Shown: positions 49,643-60,002 of the stretch, one piece after another | Numbering within the stretch: position 1 is the stretch's first letter | Layout: the number at the start of each line of letters is the position of its first letter | Assembly (NCBI GenBank): GCA_947631955.1 | Contig: CANRNJ010000018.1 | Coordinates: 1-64,000, forward strand | Source: an uncultured Lachnospiraceae bacterium | GTDB lineage: Bacteria > Bacillota > Clostridia > Lachnospirales > Lachnospiraceae | DNA: 64,000 nt | Direction of reading: 5' to 3' | The notes under the pieces: generated by a model | The model's database searches: none | Told to the model about the DNA's origin: nothing | The model's input: the letters and a program-made list of their open reading frames with translations, nothing else | Translations under genes and position numbers: made by a program

Positions 49643-52600
49643 TTATCTGCTTTCATGAAACTGCAGATATTCCAAGTCGAAACTGCTGCCGGGCAGAAAG
49701 ATCAGTTCGATCCTGCCTTTTCCTTTCAGCCCTTCGGCCGCAAAAGTCCGCTCCATACATCCGCCGTCCGTACCGGAAAACTCTACGATCTGGTTGATCG
49801 TCCGGCCGTTTTCATCCGTAAAATGAACATGGACCGTATTATTGGGAAGCGCCGTGCCGCCGCATACCGTCAGGCTCTCCGCGCCTTTATCGCCAAAATC
49901 CATATCCTCATAGACAATGACCACATTGTTGCCGATTCCGCGCACCGCGCGTCCGTCACGCCGGAAACTGTCGCCGTATATGGCATTGGCATCCTCCGCC
50001 CACAGCTTTTCATAGGCTTTCCGCAGCTTTTTAAATACGAAGCCCTTGATATGGACCTTTTCGTGCATGACTAAAGCGATGGATGCCATTCCCTTTATAC
50101 GCTCCGGCAGTCTGTAAGTTTCCTCCTGATAGGTATTCCAGATGGACGGCTTCTGATAGACTGCCGAGGTCAGAAGCCTGCTGCCCGGCTCGTGGGGCAT
50201 ACCGAGCCAGATATCGATATCGTAAGAGTTGGAATCCAGAGCAAAGACAGAGATCGTTATCTCGTCGGATCCGACCTCGCCGAAATCCACGTTGTCGAAC
50301 ACGGGGCCGCTCTCGCCGCCTCTCTGGGTAGCGACACCCTTGTCGTTTCCGTTGCCCAGTTCGCCGTAAGCCCTCGTATACAATCCGCCGGTCACAAACT
50401 CATACGGATCGAGGAAAGCCTCCCCGATGTCTGATGCCTGATATTCCAGCTGGGATATCAGGACCGTGCGCTCCCCGCTTTTCACCGCGCACCGCACCAG
50501 AAAATCTCCGTCCCCGATGGCCGTCACACGGGCCAGATGTCTTCCGTCCGCGCTCTCTAAAGGTTCCACCGACGCAAAACGGACCGGGATGCCCGCACAG
50601 TTTACGGCTTTCCATTCCACTTCCCGGTCGGTGGTGTCCGCCGGATACAATACCGCTTCCACTGTCAATTCCCGCACCCGGCCGGTGAGGTTCCTGCCGT
50701 CCAGCGCCCGGATCTCCGCCTTTCTGACAGGGATCCGCTCCGGCAGTCCGCTTTCTGCCGTATGCAGCGTCCGGCAGTCTTCCAGAAAAGTGCGTTTTGC
50801 CGCGGCGCCTTCTTTCCGGGCTGCGCGGATCGTGATCTGTGCGCTCTCCAGTCCTCTTCCGCTCACACGCAGCGTGATGTCCCCCGCCTCCTGAACGGAA
50901 CCCACCACCACCAGAAGCCTGCCGGAAAACAGTTTTCGCACACAGCATTTATAGTCGTCATAATCCGTGCTGTCGCCGTTATCCATTCCCAGGATACGTC
51001 CGGGGCCTTCCAAGGCAGCCGTCACATAGTCCGAAGCGTTCTCGACCCGGCGGCCCTCTTCATCCACCGTTTCCACAGTCACAAAACACATGTCTTCTCC
51101 GTCCGCCGCCAGACCGGTCTTGTCGGCGCTTAAGACGATGCGCCTGCTGTCGCCGAAAGAAATGCGGCTCTCGGACGCAACCTCGACCCCGTTTTCGTCG
51201 TAAGCCGCCGCGGTGATCGTTCCGGGCACATATTCCACCTGCCAGTCCGCTGTCAGTTTCGTTCCATGGGCATGATCGATGTGCTGTCTTCCCATGGAAA
51301 CTCCGTTCACAAACAGTTCCGCATAAGGGGCATTGGTGCAGGCCCGCACATCGACCATTTGTCCCGGATTGAAATCCCAATAAGGAAACAGGTGTATCAT
51401 AGGGGCTTTGCGCACATCCGTCCACTCCGCCTGAAAGAAGTAATAGGGATCTTTTGGAAATCCCGCTGTATCGATCTGTCCGAAATAACTGTTCTTCGTG
51501 TGATACGGAGTCGGCTCCCCGATGTAGTCGAAACCGCTCCACAAAAACTGCCCCATGATATAATCGCAGTCCCGGTCGTCGATGATGCAGTATTCCCAGC
51601 TCTTGGCGCCCCAGCTGGTAGTACAGTTGCCAAGCGACGAGCACTGTTCGTCGTCGTCGGACAGCACCGACTGGCTGAGCGGGAAACGATAGATCCCGCG
51701 GCTGTGCACCAGTGATGCCGTTTCGCTGCCGTACATGACCCAATCGGGATGCTCTTTGTGCTGTTCGGCGTATAAGTGTTCCCCGTAATTGTATCCGGCC
51801 GTTTTAACGATATCCGCACAGTTTCTGGCGCCTTCCCATGCCATATAGTTAGAGCCGATCGTCACAGGCGCATTTTCTTTCGGATCGTGCAGCCTGACCA
51901 GTCCAAGCAGACGTCTGGTAATGTCCTGCCCGTGTTCGTCCGCATGAGTGTCGTAGATCTCGTTCCCGATCGACCACATGAGAAGACTTGGGTGATTCCG
52001 GTCGCGGCGCACCCAGCTCCTCACGTCCTCCGGGCACCACTCTTTAAAGAAACGCGCGTAATCGTATTCCGTCTTGGGCCTTTCCCACATGTCGAAAGCC
52101 TCGCTCACCACCAGAAATCCCATCCGGTCCGCCAATTCCATCACTTCCGGCGCAGGCATGTTATGACTGGTGCGGATGGCATTGCATCCCATCTCTTTCA
52201 GGATACGCAGCTTGCGTTCAAACGCCGTCGCATGAAAGGCCGCGCCCAGACATCCCAGATCATGGTGCTCGCAGACGCCGTGTATCTTCACATGACGTCC
52301 GTTCAGGAAAAATCCCTTCTCGCGGTCAAATACGAACGTGCGGAATCCCACCGTGATATCCTGCATATCCAACACGGTGCCGCTCTCTTTATCGAGTAAC
52401 GTTACATTCAGGCGGTAGCACTGAGGATCCTCGATATCCCACAGAGCGGGCGACGATACCCGGACGCGGATATACGCCTTTTGGTCCTGCACCCTCTGCT
52501 GCGCCCCGAAATGCGCTGCCTCATAGTCTTCCTTCCACAGCGAATACACACACTCCGCGCTCTCCCAAGCGGGGCCTGCCAGTTCCGTTTCCGCTTCCAG

Positions 52601-53155
52601 CCAGAACCCGTCCCCGTCGGGACAGATCGACACATAGGTCCCGTCCAGCGGAAGATAAGCCCTGCCGCAATGTTTCAGCCACACTTTGCGGTAGATCCCC
52701 GCGCCGGAATACCATCTGCTGTTTGGGGACTGGAACCGTACCTGAACGATCACTTCGTTGACCCCGGCCGCTGCCTGTTCAGTGATATCCATATCAAAAG
52801 TCGAATAACCGTACTTCCAGTCCCCGGCCTTCTCCCCGTTCACATACAGGGTCGAATCCATATATACGCCTTCAAACCGCAGGATCAGCCTCTCACTGTC
52901 CTCCGGCGCCCGGTCCAGCGTCAGTTCCTTCCGATACCATCCGCAGCCGTCCCGATACAGCTCTTTCGCATCATAGATCAGCCAGTCATGCGGGATCTCC
53001 ACCGGCGTAAAATCTGCCCTGCGTCCGCATACATCGGCCAGTTCCGTACCGATCTCGGTCCTGAGGAACGACCATCCGTCATAAAAAGGAATCAAGTGCG
53101 CGTTCATCTTTTCCACATCCACCTCTTTTTCTGCGATATGCTTTTCTTCTGTCAT
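49643..53155 (-). CDS. Large glycoside hydrolase family 2 protein, beta-galactosidase-like
   Basis: This 1170-residue enzyme has GH2 domain order: sugar-binding jelly roll (PHDWLIYDAKELYRDGCGWY), immunoglobulin-like domain, TIM barrel with acid/base Glu in LLMWSIGNEIYDTH and likely nucleophile Glu in MYGSETASLVHS, then a DUF4982-like domain (FPYWDFNPGQMVDVRACTNA) and two or more C-terminal beta domains that may bind carbohydrate. There is no signal peptide, so it may act on imported oligosaccharides. The best guess is beta-galactosidase; beta-glucuronidase or others are possible. It lies downstream of the hybrid sensor kinase gene. Confidence 0.9.
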   Translation of the reverse strand: MTEEKHIAEKEVDVEKMNAHLIPFYDGWSFLRTEIGTELADVCGRRADFTPVEIPHDWLIYDAKELYRDGCGWYRKELTLDRAPEDSERLILRFEGVYMDSTLYVNGEKAGDWKYGYSTFDMDITEQAAAGVNEVIVQVRFQSPNSRWYSGAGIYRKVWLKHCGRAYLPLDGTYVSICPDGDGFWLEAETELAGPAWESAECVYSLWKEDYEAAHFGAQQRVQDQKAYIRVRVSSPALWDIEDPQCYRLNVTLLDKESGTVLDMQDITVGFRTFVFDREKGFFLNGRHVKIHGVCEHHDLGCLGAAFHATAFERKLRILKEMGCNAIRTSHNMPAPEVMELADRMGFLVVSEAFDMWERPKTEYDYARFFKEWCPEDVRSWVRRDRNHPSLLMWSIGNEIYDTHADEHGQDITRRLLGLVRLHDPKENAPVTIGSNYMAWEGARNCADIVKTAGYNYGEHLYAEQHKEHPDWVMYGSETASLVHSRGIYRFPLSQSVLSDDDEQCSSLGNCTTSWGAKSWEYCIIDDRDCDYIMGQFLWSGFDYIGEPTPYHTKNSYFGQIDTAGFPKDPYYFFQAEWTDVRKAPMIHLFPYWDFNPGQMVDVRACTNAPYAELFVNGVSMGRQHIDHAHGTKLTADWQVEYVPGTITAAAYDENGVEVASESRISFGDSRRIVLSADKTGLAADGEDMCFVTVETVDEEGRRVENASDYVTAALEGPGRILGMDNGDSTDYDDYKCCVRKLFSGRLLVVVGSVQEAGDITLRVSGRGLESAQITIRAARKEGAAAKRTFLEDCRTLHTAESGLPERIPVRKAEIRALDGRNLTGRVRELTVEAVLYPADTTDREVEWKAVNCAGIPVRFASVEPLESADGRHLARVTAIGDGDFLVRCAVKSGERTVLISQLEYQASDIGEAFLDPYEFVTGGLYTRAYGELGNGNDKGVATQRGGESGPVFDNVDFGEVGSDEITISVFALDSNSYDIDIWLGMPHEPGSRLLTSAVYQKPSIWNTYQEETYRLPERIKGMASIALVMHEKVHIKGFVFKKLRKAYEKLWAEDANAIYGDSFRRDGRAVRGIGNNVVIVYEDMDFGDKGAESLTVCGGTALPNNTVHVHFTDENGRTINQIVEFSGTDGGCMERTFAAEGLKGKGRIELIFLPGSSFDLEYLQFHESR

Positions 53156-53249
53156 ACAGCGCTGCTGCCCTGTTTTCTGTGCCCGGCTTGCAGCGATGCC
53201 ACGCTTTCCGCTATCGTCTTACAGCGGATACCACCGCTGCCGTGCGCCC

Positions 53250-55376
53250 CTACACAGCGTATCGATCCAGTTTCCGGATCAGTTCCTGAACATCTATGGG
53301 TTTCGTCACAAAATCATCCATTCCGCTCTCCATGGCGCGGTCCTGATCTTCTTTAAAAGAGTTTGCCGTACAGGCTATGATCCGGACCGTTTCCGCATCT
53401 GGCCGGTCCATCGCGCGGATCGCCTCGGACGCTTCAAAACCGTTCATCTCCGGCATCAGGATATCCATCAGGATAACGTCGTATTTACCGATGGCGGATG
53501 CCGCAAACAGATCCACCGCCCTCCTGCCGTTCTCCGCCCGCGTGACCTGATAGCCCTCTTCCGTGAGCAGTTCCGCCAGTATCTGCCCGTTCAGTTCATT
53601 GTCCTCCGCTACCATGATGCTCATTTTATCCGGCAAAGCAGCTGCGTCCTGCCCCTTCGCTTTTTCTTCATCGGCCTTCTCCTCGATGTCGGCCGCCGGG
53701 TTTGCCACGAACGTAAAGGTAAAGCAGCTTCCCTCGCCCAGTCTGCTCTTCACTTTCAGGCTGCCGTTCATACATTCCGCCAGAAGCGCGCAGATAGCCA
53801 TCCCCAGTCCGGTTCCCTGATTTCCCTGTGAAACCGTGATACGCTCCTGCGTAAACGGATCAAAGATCTTCTTCTGAAACTCTTCGCTCATGCCGTGCCC
53901 GTTGTCCGTGATCCGGATCGTCGTCCGGATATTCTCTTCCGGAGTTTTCTCCTGCTCGACCTGTATGGCGACTTTTCCGCCTGTATCCGTATACTTTCGG
54001 GCATTGTCGGCCACGTTGACAAGGATCTGCTGTATCCGCACTTTATCGCCCATGATATGCGGGTACGGAATGTTTGCTTCCACCGTGAATTGAAGCCCTT
54101 TTTCTTCCATGGCGCCCTTTTCGATCGATTCCACCGCCTCCAACAGCAGATTGAGATTGACCGGCTCGTGCTCCAGTTCGATCTTGCTCTCCTGCAGCTT
54201 GGACATATCCAAGATGTTGTTGACCAGTGAAAGCAGATAGCGCGCCACCATGGAAGACTGTTTCAGATAGTTGGAGATCTTATCCCTGTCGTCCACATTG
54301 CGTTCCATCAGATAATTCAGGCTGATCAGCCCGTTCAGCGGCGTCCGGATCTCATGGCTCATCGCCGACAGGAAATCGCCCTTGGCCTTTGCGTTCGCCT
54401 GCGCGCGGATCGACTGGATCCGGATATGCATATTCAAATACAGGAGGAAACAGATAGAAACGACCGCGATCCCCAAGATCGCAAACGTGTAACGATACTG
54501 ATACAAAACGTCCTGAAACGTGTACACATACATATTTTCCGTGGTGGCCGCAATGACATAACCCGACACTTCGCTGTCCGACATGGCGGCGATCGATTTG
54601 TTGATGATATCGATCATCGTTTTCCGCTGCTGCCACTCTTCTTCATCCGGTTCAAGGGACGTCACCGCGGAGAAACACAGCTGGTCGGCCATATCCAACA
54701 CGGGAATGACTCTGAGATTGGCATAGATCGGCTTATAGATCCAGTATTCAGCCACATACTGGTTCTGAATGAGCAGATCCACTTCCCCGCTGCTTACCGC
54801 ATCGAAGCACTGTTCCGTGGTACCGTAATCCACCATGATGAAGTTAGGGTATTTGTCCTTCAGCACTTTTTTGATGGTCTGGGAGCCCGTGGAGATCGCC
54901 ACCGTCAGATCGCTGCCCGGCTCGAAGGCCGCACCGTCCTTCGCCACAATGACTTTGCGGCTGCGAAGATACGGATCGCTCATAAGGATCCCCCGCGCTT
55001 TCTGATTTTCCTCGTTATATTCCACGCCCGTTATGAGATCGAATTTTTCCCCGATCAGATAATCGTAAGTGACCGATCCCGCCGGAAGCTCCACATATTC
55101 AAATTCCAGCCCGCTGATCTGGGCGATCCTGTCAAAAATACTGCGCGATATCCCGGCCAGTTCTCCGTTTTCATCGTGAAAAGAAACCGGCTTGTGGTCA
55201 CGGACATACCCTACTTTGAGAGGGCCCGCCGATTCTATGTACGCCCGCTCCTCCTCCGTAAATATGCTGTCCGGTTCCGCTTCCTGCGCGCTTGCGGCAA
55301 CCCCCGGCATACCCGCCGCCAATACCATGGTCAAAACGGCCGCTGCCATAAGCCTCACTTTTTTCCTACCCTTCAT
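53250..55376 (-). CDS. Hybrid sensor histidine kinase with amino-acid-binding-protein-like sensor
   Basis: This membrane kinase of about 708 residues has, in order, a signal peptide, a periplasmic-binding-protein (SBP_bac_3) sensor (LKVGYVRDHKPVSFHDENGE; KFDLITGVEYNEENQKARG), one membrane helix near 300-320 and HisKA with SHEIRTPLNGL. An HATPase (DNARKYTD, DNGHGM, GTGLGMAI) and a C-terminal receiver (VAEDNELNG, phospho-Asp in VILMDILMPEM, K in FVTKPID) follow. This BvgS-like layout suits sensing of amino acids or similar solutes. I start it at ATG 55376 behind GAGGTGGGG. The output partner is not in the window. Confidence 0.93.
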   Translation of the reverse strand: MKGRKKVRLMAAAVLTMVLAAGMPGVAASAQEAEPDSIFTEEERAYIESAGPLKVGYVRDHKPVSFHDENGELAGISRSIFDRIAQISGLEFEYVELPAGSVTYDYLIGEKFDLITGVEYNEENQKARGILMSDPYLRSRKVIVAKDGAAFEPGSDLTVAISTGSQTIKKVLKDKYPNFIMVDYGTTEQCFDAVSSGEVDLLIQNQYVAEYWIYKPIYANLRVIPVLDMADQLCFSAVTSLEPDEEEWQQRKTMIDIINKSIAAMSDSEVSGYVIAATTENMYVYTFQDVLYQYRYTFAILGIAVVSICFLLYLNMHIRIQSIRAQANAKAKGDFLSAMSHEIRTPLNGLISLNYLMERNVDDRDKISNYLKQSSMVARYLLSLVNNILDMSKLQESKIELEHEPVNLNLLLEAVESIEKGAMEEKGLQFTVEANIPYPHIMGDKVRIQQILVNVADNARKYTDTGGKVAIQVEQEKTPEENIRTTIRITDNGHGMSEEFQKKIFDPFTQERITVSQGNQGTGLGMAICALLAECMNGSLKVKSRLGEGSCFTFTFVANPAADIEEKADEEKAKGQDAAALPDKMSIMVAEDNELNGQILAELLTEEGYQVTRAENGRRAVDLFAASAIGKYDVILMDILMPEMNGFEASEAIRAMDRPDAETVRIIACTANSFKEDQDRAMESGMDDFVTKPIDVQELIRKLDRYAV

Positions 55377-55509
55377 GGACCCCACCTCTTATCATACCTC
55401 TCCCGTATCAAACACCGTATTTTTCCTGCGGTCCGCATAGGGTTCACTGTATGCCTGACCGCCGTTTCCAAGATACTGTTATCATTATACCAAATCTCAT
55501 AATAAAAAC

Positions 55510-55540
55510 AAGGCATGAAAACCTCGCCGTTTCATGCCTT
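55510..55540 (-). terminator. Terminator of the sigma/anti-sigma operon
   Basis: AAGGCATGAAA and TTTCATGCCTT form an 11-bp stem with a T-rich run on the minus strand. Confidence 0.8.
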
Positions 55541-55606
55541 GCCGCCGCTTCTTTCATAAAAACGCTGCCGCTTAAGAAATTTTCCGTCTGCCTTACAAAA
55601 AGGGCG

Positions 55607-57115
55607 CTATTCCACTTTAAGATACGGCAAAACGTCCACCGTTTCCTTGCAGAGCGCATTTTCATCCAAAAGGCGCCGATACAGTTCCTCGTCCATGGCG
55701 CCGTCTGCCCCGTTCTGCCACGCCGCGCTCTTGATCTCACTCCATTTCTCCAAATCGCACAGATATACCGTAATGACCGATATATCCCGCGCATAGGCGG
55801 CAAATTGGCCGCCGTCGCCCGCCACAAGCGGTCTGTGGTCCTTATCCAGAACGACTGCGCAGCAGGGGTCTTTTGTATCATAGGCATGAACGGTCACTTC
55901 CACCGGCGACACCTCGATATAGTCGATCCCGTATCCGTCCGCATCGCGCCCGCCTATGGGGATCTTTGCCGTACTGATCCCGCCTGCGTCGATCTCAAAC
56001 ACCGCCGGGATGTCCCAGCTGCCTGCAATGCGGAATTTCTGCGGATACCCGGAACCGTCCTCTTGGGCGCCGCCCTCCGCTTCTTGGTTTACATAACTGT
56101 ATCCTCCGATACCCGTTATGCCGATCTGCATCTGAAAGTGTTCCGGCACGGCATACTCTTTGATCAGTTCCTCCAATGAACCGTCCTCCGGATAGGGCTC
56201 TTTTCCGGCATCATATTTTTCTATGGCCGCGTCATATGCGCGCAGATCCTTTTGGATACTTTCATAGTCGATCCGCATCACGCCCGCAAAAGTATGGGCA
56301 TCTTCCAGAAATCCTTCCAGTTCCCGCACTTCCTGCACCGTCTGATCCCCTTGCTCCCGGAAACTGTATGTTTCCTGCGTTTTAAGCTGAAGCATCTGGT
56401 TCCCCGGACGATCCTGCGGCGTAACAAGCTGCGGAAAGCCGTCCTTATTTTCTATCCGCACGCCCATGATAACACTCTGGTTGGATGCATAGTATTCCGT
56501 GACCGCTACGGTAATGCCCTGATCGGCCGCACGATACGCATCGCCGTCGGCAGCTGTGCCGTCCCTGTCCGCTTCATATCCGCTGTCCGCAGACATTTCC
56601 GGCCCATCGGCCGCTTTCGGATCTGCCGCCGCGCCATCCTGCCCTTCCTCTTCAAGATAGACGATCTCCTCCTCCGGCGCGCCGCTGAAACGGAAGATCC
56701 CCTGCATCCTGTCAAGCAGGCCGCCTACCACCGGAAGCTCTGATGCTCTGGCGGGATCGGCCGCACACAGAAACACCGCCAGTACCAATACTGCCGCCGC
56801 GGCCGTTCCAAATCCCCATGCCGCCTTTTTCCAAGATGATTTCCCTTTTGTCCCGGTGCGGTCCATACGCCCGGCGGCGGGGCTGCCGCTTTCTTTACGC
56901 CCGGTCATATGATCCGGCCCGCCGCTTTCTTTACGTCCGGCCGCAGATTCCGGCCTGCCGCTTCTGCGGCTGTTGATATCTGCGGGGCTGCCGCATCTGT
57001 TCCTGATCTCCTGATAGGCTTCTTCCATCCTTCGCTCTATGACCCCGTTTCCCGCCGCCTCCAGATCCGCTCCGAGTATTCTTCTGATATCCGCATCCGT
57101 ATAGGTCTTGCTCAT
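55607..57115 (-). CDS. DUF4179-type anti-sigma factor, membrane protein
   Basis: This protein of about 502 residues has a short cytoplasmic N-terminal region (MSKTYTDADIRRIL) with low-complexity RPESAAGRKESG repeats, one membrane helix (WGFGTAAAAVLVLAVFLCAA) and a large outside domain of DUF4179 type. Proteins like this are encoded after ECF sigma factors and hold them until a surface signal arrives. ATG 57115 is preceded by AAGGAG. The stop of the sigma gene lies about 66 bp upstream. Confidence 0.82.
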   Translation of the reverse strand: MSKTYTDADIRRILGADLEAAGNGVIERRMEEAYQEIRNRCGSPADINSRRSGRPESAAGRKESGGPDHMTGRKESGSPAAGRMDRTGTKGKSSWKKAAWGFGTAAAAVLVLAVFLCAADPARASELPVVGGLLDRMQGIFRFSGAPEEEIVYLEEEGQDGAAADPKAADGPEMSADSGYEADRDGTAADGDAYRAADQGITVAVTEYYASNQSVIMGVRIENKDGFPQLVTPQDRPGNQMLQLKTQETYSFREQGDQTVQEVRELEGFLEDAHTFAGVMRIDYESIQKDLRAYDAAIEKYDAGKEPYPEDGSLEELIKEYAVPEHFQMQIGITGIGGYSYVNQEAEGGAQEDGSGYPQKFRIAGSWDIPAVFEIDAGGISTAKIPIGGRDADGYGIDYIEVSPVEVTVHAYDTKDPCCAVVLDKDHRPLVAGDGGQFAAYARDISVITVYLCDLEKWSEIKSAAWQNGADGAMDEELYRRLLDENALCKETVDVLPYLKVE

Positions 57116-57181
57116 TGTTTTTCTGCTCCTTCCCATGCTATCCGCCGCACACCATACCGTTACGCACTATGCTCCATGCCG

Positions 57182-57703
57182 CTATACATATCTGCGCAGT
57201 TCCTCCCTGCCCCTGCGCAGCCTGCTCTTTACCGTATTTTCCTTTAAACGCAGGATATCCGCAATCTGGGATACCGTGTACTGCTCACCGAAATACAGTT
57301 GGAAGATCATGCGGTTTTCTTCGGACAGATGCGCCAGCAGATCAAAAAATTCCAGATCGCTCAACGCTTCCATGCCGTTTTCCCAAGGACCTTCCTTCTG
57401 CACATATGCCAGTTTCTCCGCGTCATACGCCGTCTGCCTTTTGTTCTGCCTGTAGATCTTAGCGCAGTTATTGATCAGGATGCGCGTCAGCCATGTCCTG
57501 AAATACTCGTCTTTTTGCAGTTCATGAATATGTTCAAAAGCATCCAGGATCGTATCCTGTATGGCATCGGCCGCGTCTTCCTCCCGCTTCAGATACGCAT
57601 AAGCTACCCGCTTCATGCTCTCTTTGTTTTCTTCCATCAGCCGGATAAACGCCTCCGCGTCGTTGTTCTTTGCCTTTCTGACCAGTTGTTCTCCCTGTTT
57701 CAT
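57182..57703 (-). CDS. ECF-type RNA polymerase sigma factor
   Basis: This sigma factor of about 173 residues has region 2 (DAADAIQDTILDAFEHI; FRTWLTRILINNCAKIYR) and region 4 (YTVSQIADILRLKENTVKSR). It should direct RNA polymerase to a small regulon that includes its own operon. I prefer ATG 57703 over 57709; AAGGAT lies just upstream. Its partner is the DUF4179 membrane protein encoded next. Confidence 0.93.
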   Translation of the reverse strand: MKQGEQLVRKAKNNDAEAFIRLMEENKESMKRVAYAYLKREEDAADAIQDTILDAFEHIHELQKDEYFRTWLTRILINNCAKIYRQNKRQTAYDAEKLAYVQKEGPWENGMEALSDLEFFDLLAHLSEENRMIFQLYFGEQYTVSQIADILRLKENTVKSRLRRGREELRRYV

Positions 57704-57750
57704 GCCCATATCCTTCCCGTCCGGGACCTGCTTGTTGATCCCTTACAGCT

Positions 57751-57781
57751 ATTAGAGAAATGAAAAAGCATTTTGGTTGCA
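57751..57781 (-). promoter_or_regulatory. Possible ECF-type autoregulated promoter
   Basis: TGCAACC, 16 bp, then TCTCTAAT on the minus strand, upstream of the sigma gene. The AAC-containing -35 and spacing fit ECF promoters. Motif recognition is tentative. Confidence 0.45.
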
Positions 57782-57852
57782 ATGCGTGAAACGAAACGCA
57801 TAAAAAGAGCCGCCCTCTCCGGACAGCTCATGATCGTTTTCTTTTCTGTTTC

Positions 57853-58596
57853 CTATTTCTGTTCCTGAACGAACGCCAGCGCCATCTGCGCCACTTTCCC
57901 GTCGCCCTCCGGCGTAAAGCCGTGCCCTTCTCCGGGAAAGATCTCCAAGCGGACGTCAGGATAACGCTTCGCCGCGTCCCTGCTGTAATCGATGGACACC
58001 ACGGGATCCTCCGTGCCATGCATGATAAGCACCGGTTTCTCGTACCCGCCTGTCCGCTCTTCTATTCGAAAACCTTCCAACGCTTCCCGATAGGCTCTTC
58101 CCAGTTTAACGCCCCACAGATCCGTTTCCTCCGGCATATCCTCCGTCTTCGGATATCTGGTCAGCCAGTCATCGGCGATACAAAACGCCGGATACAAAAG
58201 CATCAGCGCCCTGATCTGCTCCGGACGTTTTTCCGCCATGAGCGCAGATACCATACCGCCCTGACTGGCGCCAAACAGATAGATACGCTCTGTATCCGCC
58301 CATTCACAGGCTCTGACCATATCAAGCACCGCCGCCAGATCCTCCTGCTCCGTCAAAAGCGACATCTGCGTTGTGGGAAAACCGCTCGTATCCCAGTTGC
58401 CGCCGCCGCAGAAGTTGTAACATACCGAAGCGATCCCCTGTTCTGCAAGCAGCTGCGTAATATGTCCGAAATCCGTCTGGCGTCCGTTAAAGCCATGGCT
58501 GAAGATCACCACCGGCAAGCGGTCTTTCCTGTTTTCCGGAAGGTATATAGTCCCGTCCGTATGTCTTCCGTGATGGGGTATCTGAATCGTCTGCAT
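57853..58596 (-). CDS. Alpha/beta hydrolase (serine esterase/peptidase type)
   Basis: This 247-residue cytoplasmic hydrolase has an oxyanion region VVIFSHGFNGRQTDF, a serine elbow FGASQGGMVSAL, an Asp in MHGTEDPVVSIDYS and a His in GEGHGFTPEG. It belongs to the dienelactone-hydrolase-like esterases; the substrate is unknown, with cinnamoyl or acetyl esterase activity possible. It shares orientation with the nitroreductase gene upstream (100-bp gap). Confidence 0.88.
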   Translation of the reverse strand: MQTIQIPHHGRHTDGTIYLPENRKDRLPVVIFSHGFNGRQTDFGHITQLLAEQGIASVCYNFCGGGNWDTSGFPTTQMSLLTEQEDLAAVLDMVRACEWADTERIYLFGASQGGMVSALMAEKRPEQIRALMLLYPAFCIADDWLTRYPKTEDMPEETDLWGVKLGRAYREALEGFRIEERTGGYEKPVLIMHGTEDPVVSIDYSRDAAKRYPDVRLEIFPGEGHGFTPEGDGKVAQMALAFVQEQK

Positions 58597-58695
58597 AATC
58601 CTTTTCTCCTGCCTTTATTTTTCCTGTCGTTCCAATTCGTTATCGTCCATACGCCGTCTGTCTGGCGGCGTTTTCTAAGCGGTGGCCTTCCCGGA

Positions 58696-59226
58696 TCAAA
58701 GATACGTCACGTTCTCCTCCGCGTTGTACGCATGAGGGTCTTTCGTCAGCGACTTATGTCCCAGTGCGATCGCAACCTTAAACTCATACCCCTCCGGGAA
58801 CTTCAGCGCACCGGCAAAATACTCTTTTTTCTCTCCGCACAATGCGTCCTTGATACATCCGATGATCAGGCTGCCGAGCCCCATGGCCTGCGCCGCAATG
58901 GCAATGTTTTCCACCGCTATCCCCGCATCCAGACTGCTCCAGTAAAAAGAGGCGTCCCCGCTTAAGATCATCACGGTCGGCGCATTAAAATAAAAATTGC
59001 TCTGCGGATTATGGATCCCCATTCCCTGATTCTTGACATCTTCGATCTCGGCAAGCAGCGGATCGCCGCCGTTTAGTACCGTGACATGGATCTCCTGCTT
59101 ATTGGCTGCCGTCGGAGCCTGAAGCGCCGCAGCGGCAAGCGTATCCACTTCCTCTTTTGTAAGTTTCTGTTCCGTATAACCTCTTGTGGAACTTCTTTCT
59201 GCAATTGCATTTAACGTTTCGTTCAT
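58696..59226 (-). CDS. Nitroreductase family protein
   Basis: This 176-residue FMN-dependent oxidoreductase has the flavin-binding region AERSSTRGYTEQKLT, then AALQAPTAANKQ, and AAQAMGLGSLIIGCIKDA with the ending VAIALGHK. It should reduce nitro groups, quinones or flavins with NAD(P)H. ATG 59226 follows GGAGGACAAG. Confidence 0.9.
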   Translation of the reverse strand: MNETLNAIAERSSTRGYTEQKLTKEEVDTLAAAALQAPTAANKQEIHVTVLNGGDPLLAEIEDVKNQGMGIHNPQSNFYFNAPTVMILSGDASFYWSSLDAGIAVENIAIAAQAMGLGSLIIGCIKDALCGEKKEYFAGALKFPEGYEFKVAIALGHKSLTKDPHAYNAEENVTYL

Positions 59227-59258
59227 CTTGTCCTCCATTCCGGTATGCTGCAGATTTC

Positions 59259-59440
59259 AGATGCTGACACCGCCGATCATTCCGGGAAACCGCCGTGCCA
59301 ACTCATGAATCTCCGATTCATTCGTTACGGGCGTTCGCCCTATGAAGGCAGCATCTGAAGAAGATGTCTGCCAGCAGCCGCTTCTTCATCTGCTGTCTTC
59401 GCACGGCTCATTGCTTTCGTTATATTATACCATATCCTCA
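59259..59440. repeat. Degenerate family A-like palindrome region
   Basis: CAGATGCTGACACCG, ATCATTCCGGGAAACC and a final TATACCATATCCTCATAAAC resemble family A unit ends, but the inner hairpins differ (CGGGCG/CGCCC; GCAGCATCTG/CAGATG). From 59441 to 59711 I see no convincing gene. Confidence 0.45.
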
Positions 59441-59711
59441 TAAACATAAAAAGCAGAAAATAAAGGAGCTGTTGCAGAATAGTGAATTATCTGTATTTGC
59501 CTGCGCAGACACTCTTTCCCTGTTATCAATTTTTTCATCCATTTTGATCTTTTGTCCATTTTTGCAGGACTCTTTCCAACTTTTTAAAATCGCAGCACCG
59601 TTTTTTCAAAGAGCCATTGGCCTTTCAGAACGATTTGTCAAGGGCATAATGCAAAATATCTAAAAACGCCCGAAAATTCAGCATTTTCAGGCACTCCCAC
59701 GATACGCATAT

Positions 59712-59888
59712 TCATCTATTTTTCCTGCCCTGCATATCGTTTTCAATTAGTCGGATAATTTTGTCGTTCATGCTCTCCCTGCTCTGTCGGCTGTAATGAA
59801 ACGATACGTCATAGGTGGTGCTGCCGATTTTCTTGGTAAAGCCTTTGCGCTTTTCCTGCACCCGCTTGGTGCTGTCTGCTTTCTTCAT
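59712..59888 (-). CDS. TnpW-like small transposon-encoded protein
   Basis: This 58-residue protein has GFTKKIGSTTYDVSFHYS followed by SMNDKIIRLIENDM. Small proteins with this IGSTTY-V-F-S...MNDKI-RLI pattern are TnpW-type products of Clostridial mobile elements. No recombinase is next to it, so it marks the remains of a transposon at the start of the accessory segment. Confidence 0.7.
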   Translation of the reverse strand: MKKADSTKRVQEKRKGFTKKIGSTTYDVSFHYSRQSRESMNDKIIRLIENDMQGRKNR

Positions 59889-60002
59889 TCTCTGCTCTTT
59901 TCAAAAAAATAGAGCACATAGACTGTTCTCTATACGCTCTGACGCTGTGTTACCTATTCAGTTGTGATTGTGGTAATAGCTATTGAAACAAACAGGAAGT
60001 TA

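Noticed and set aside
59364-59663. Plus-strand frame of 99 codons
   Set aside because: Low-complexity Phe/Leu-rich product with no start signal; it begins in a degenerate repeat.
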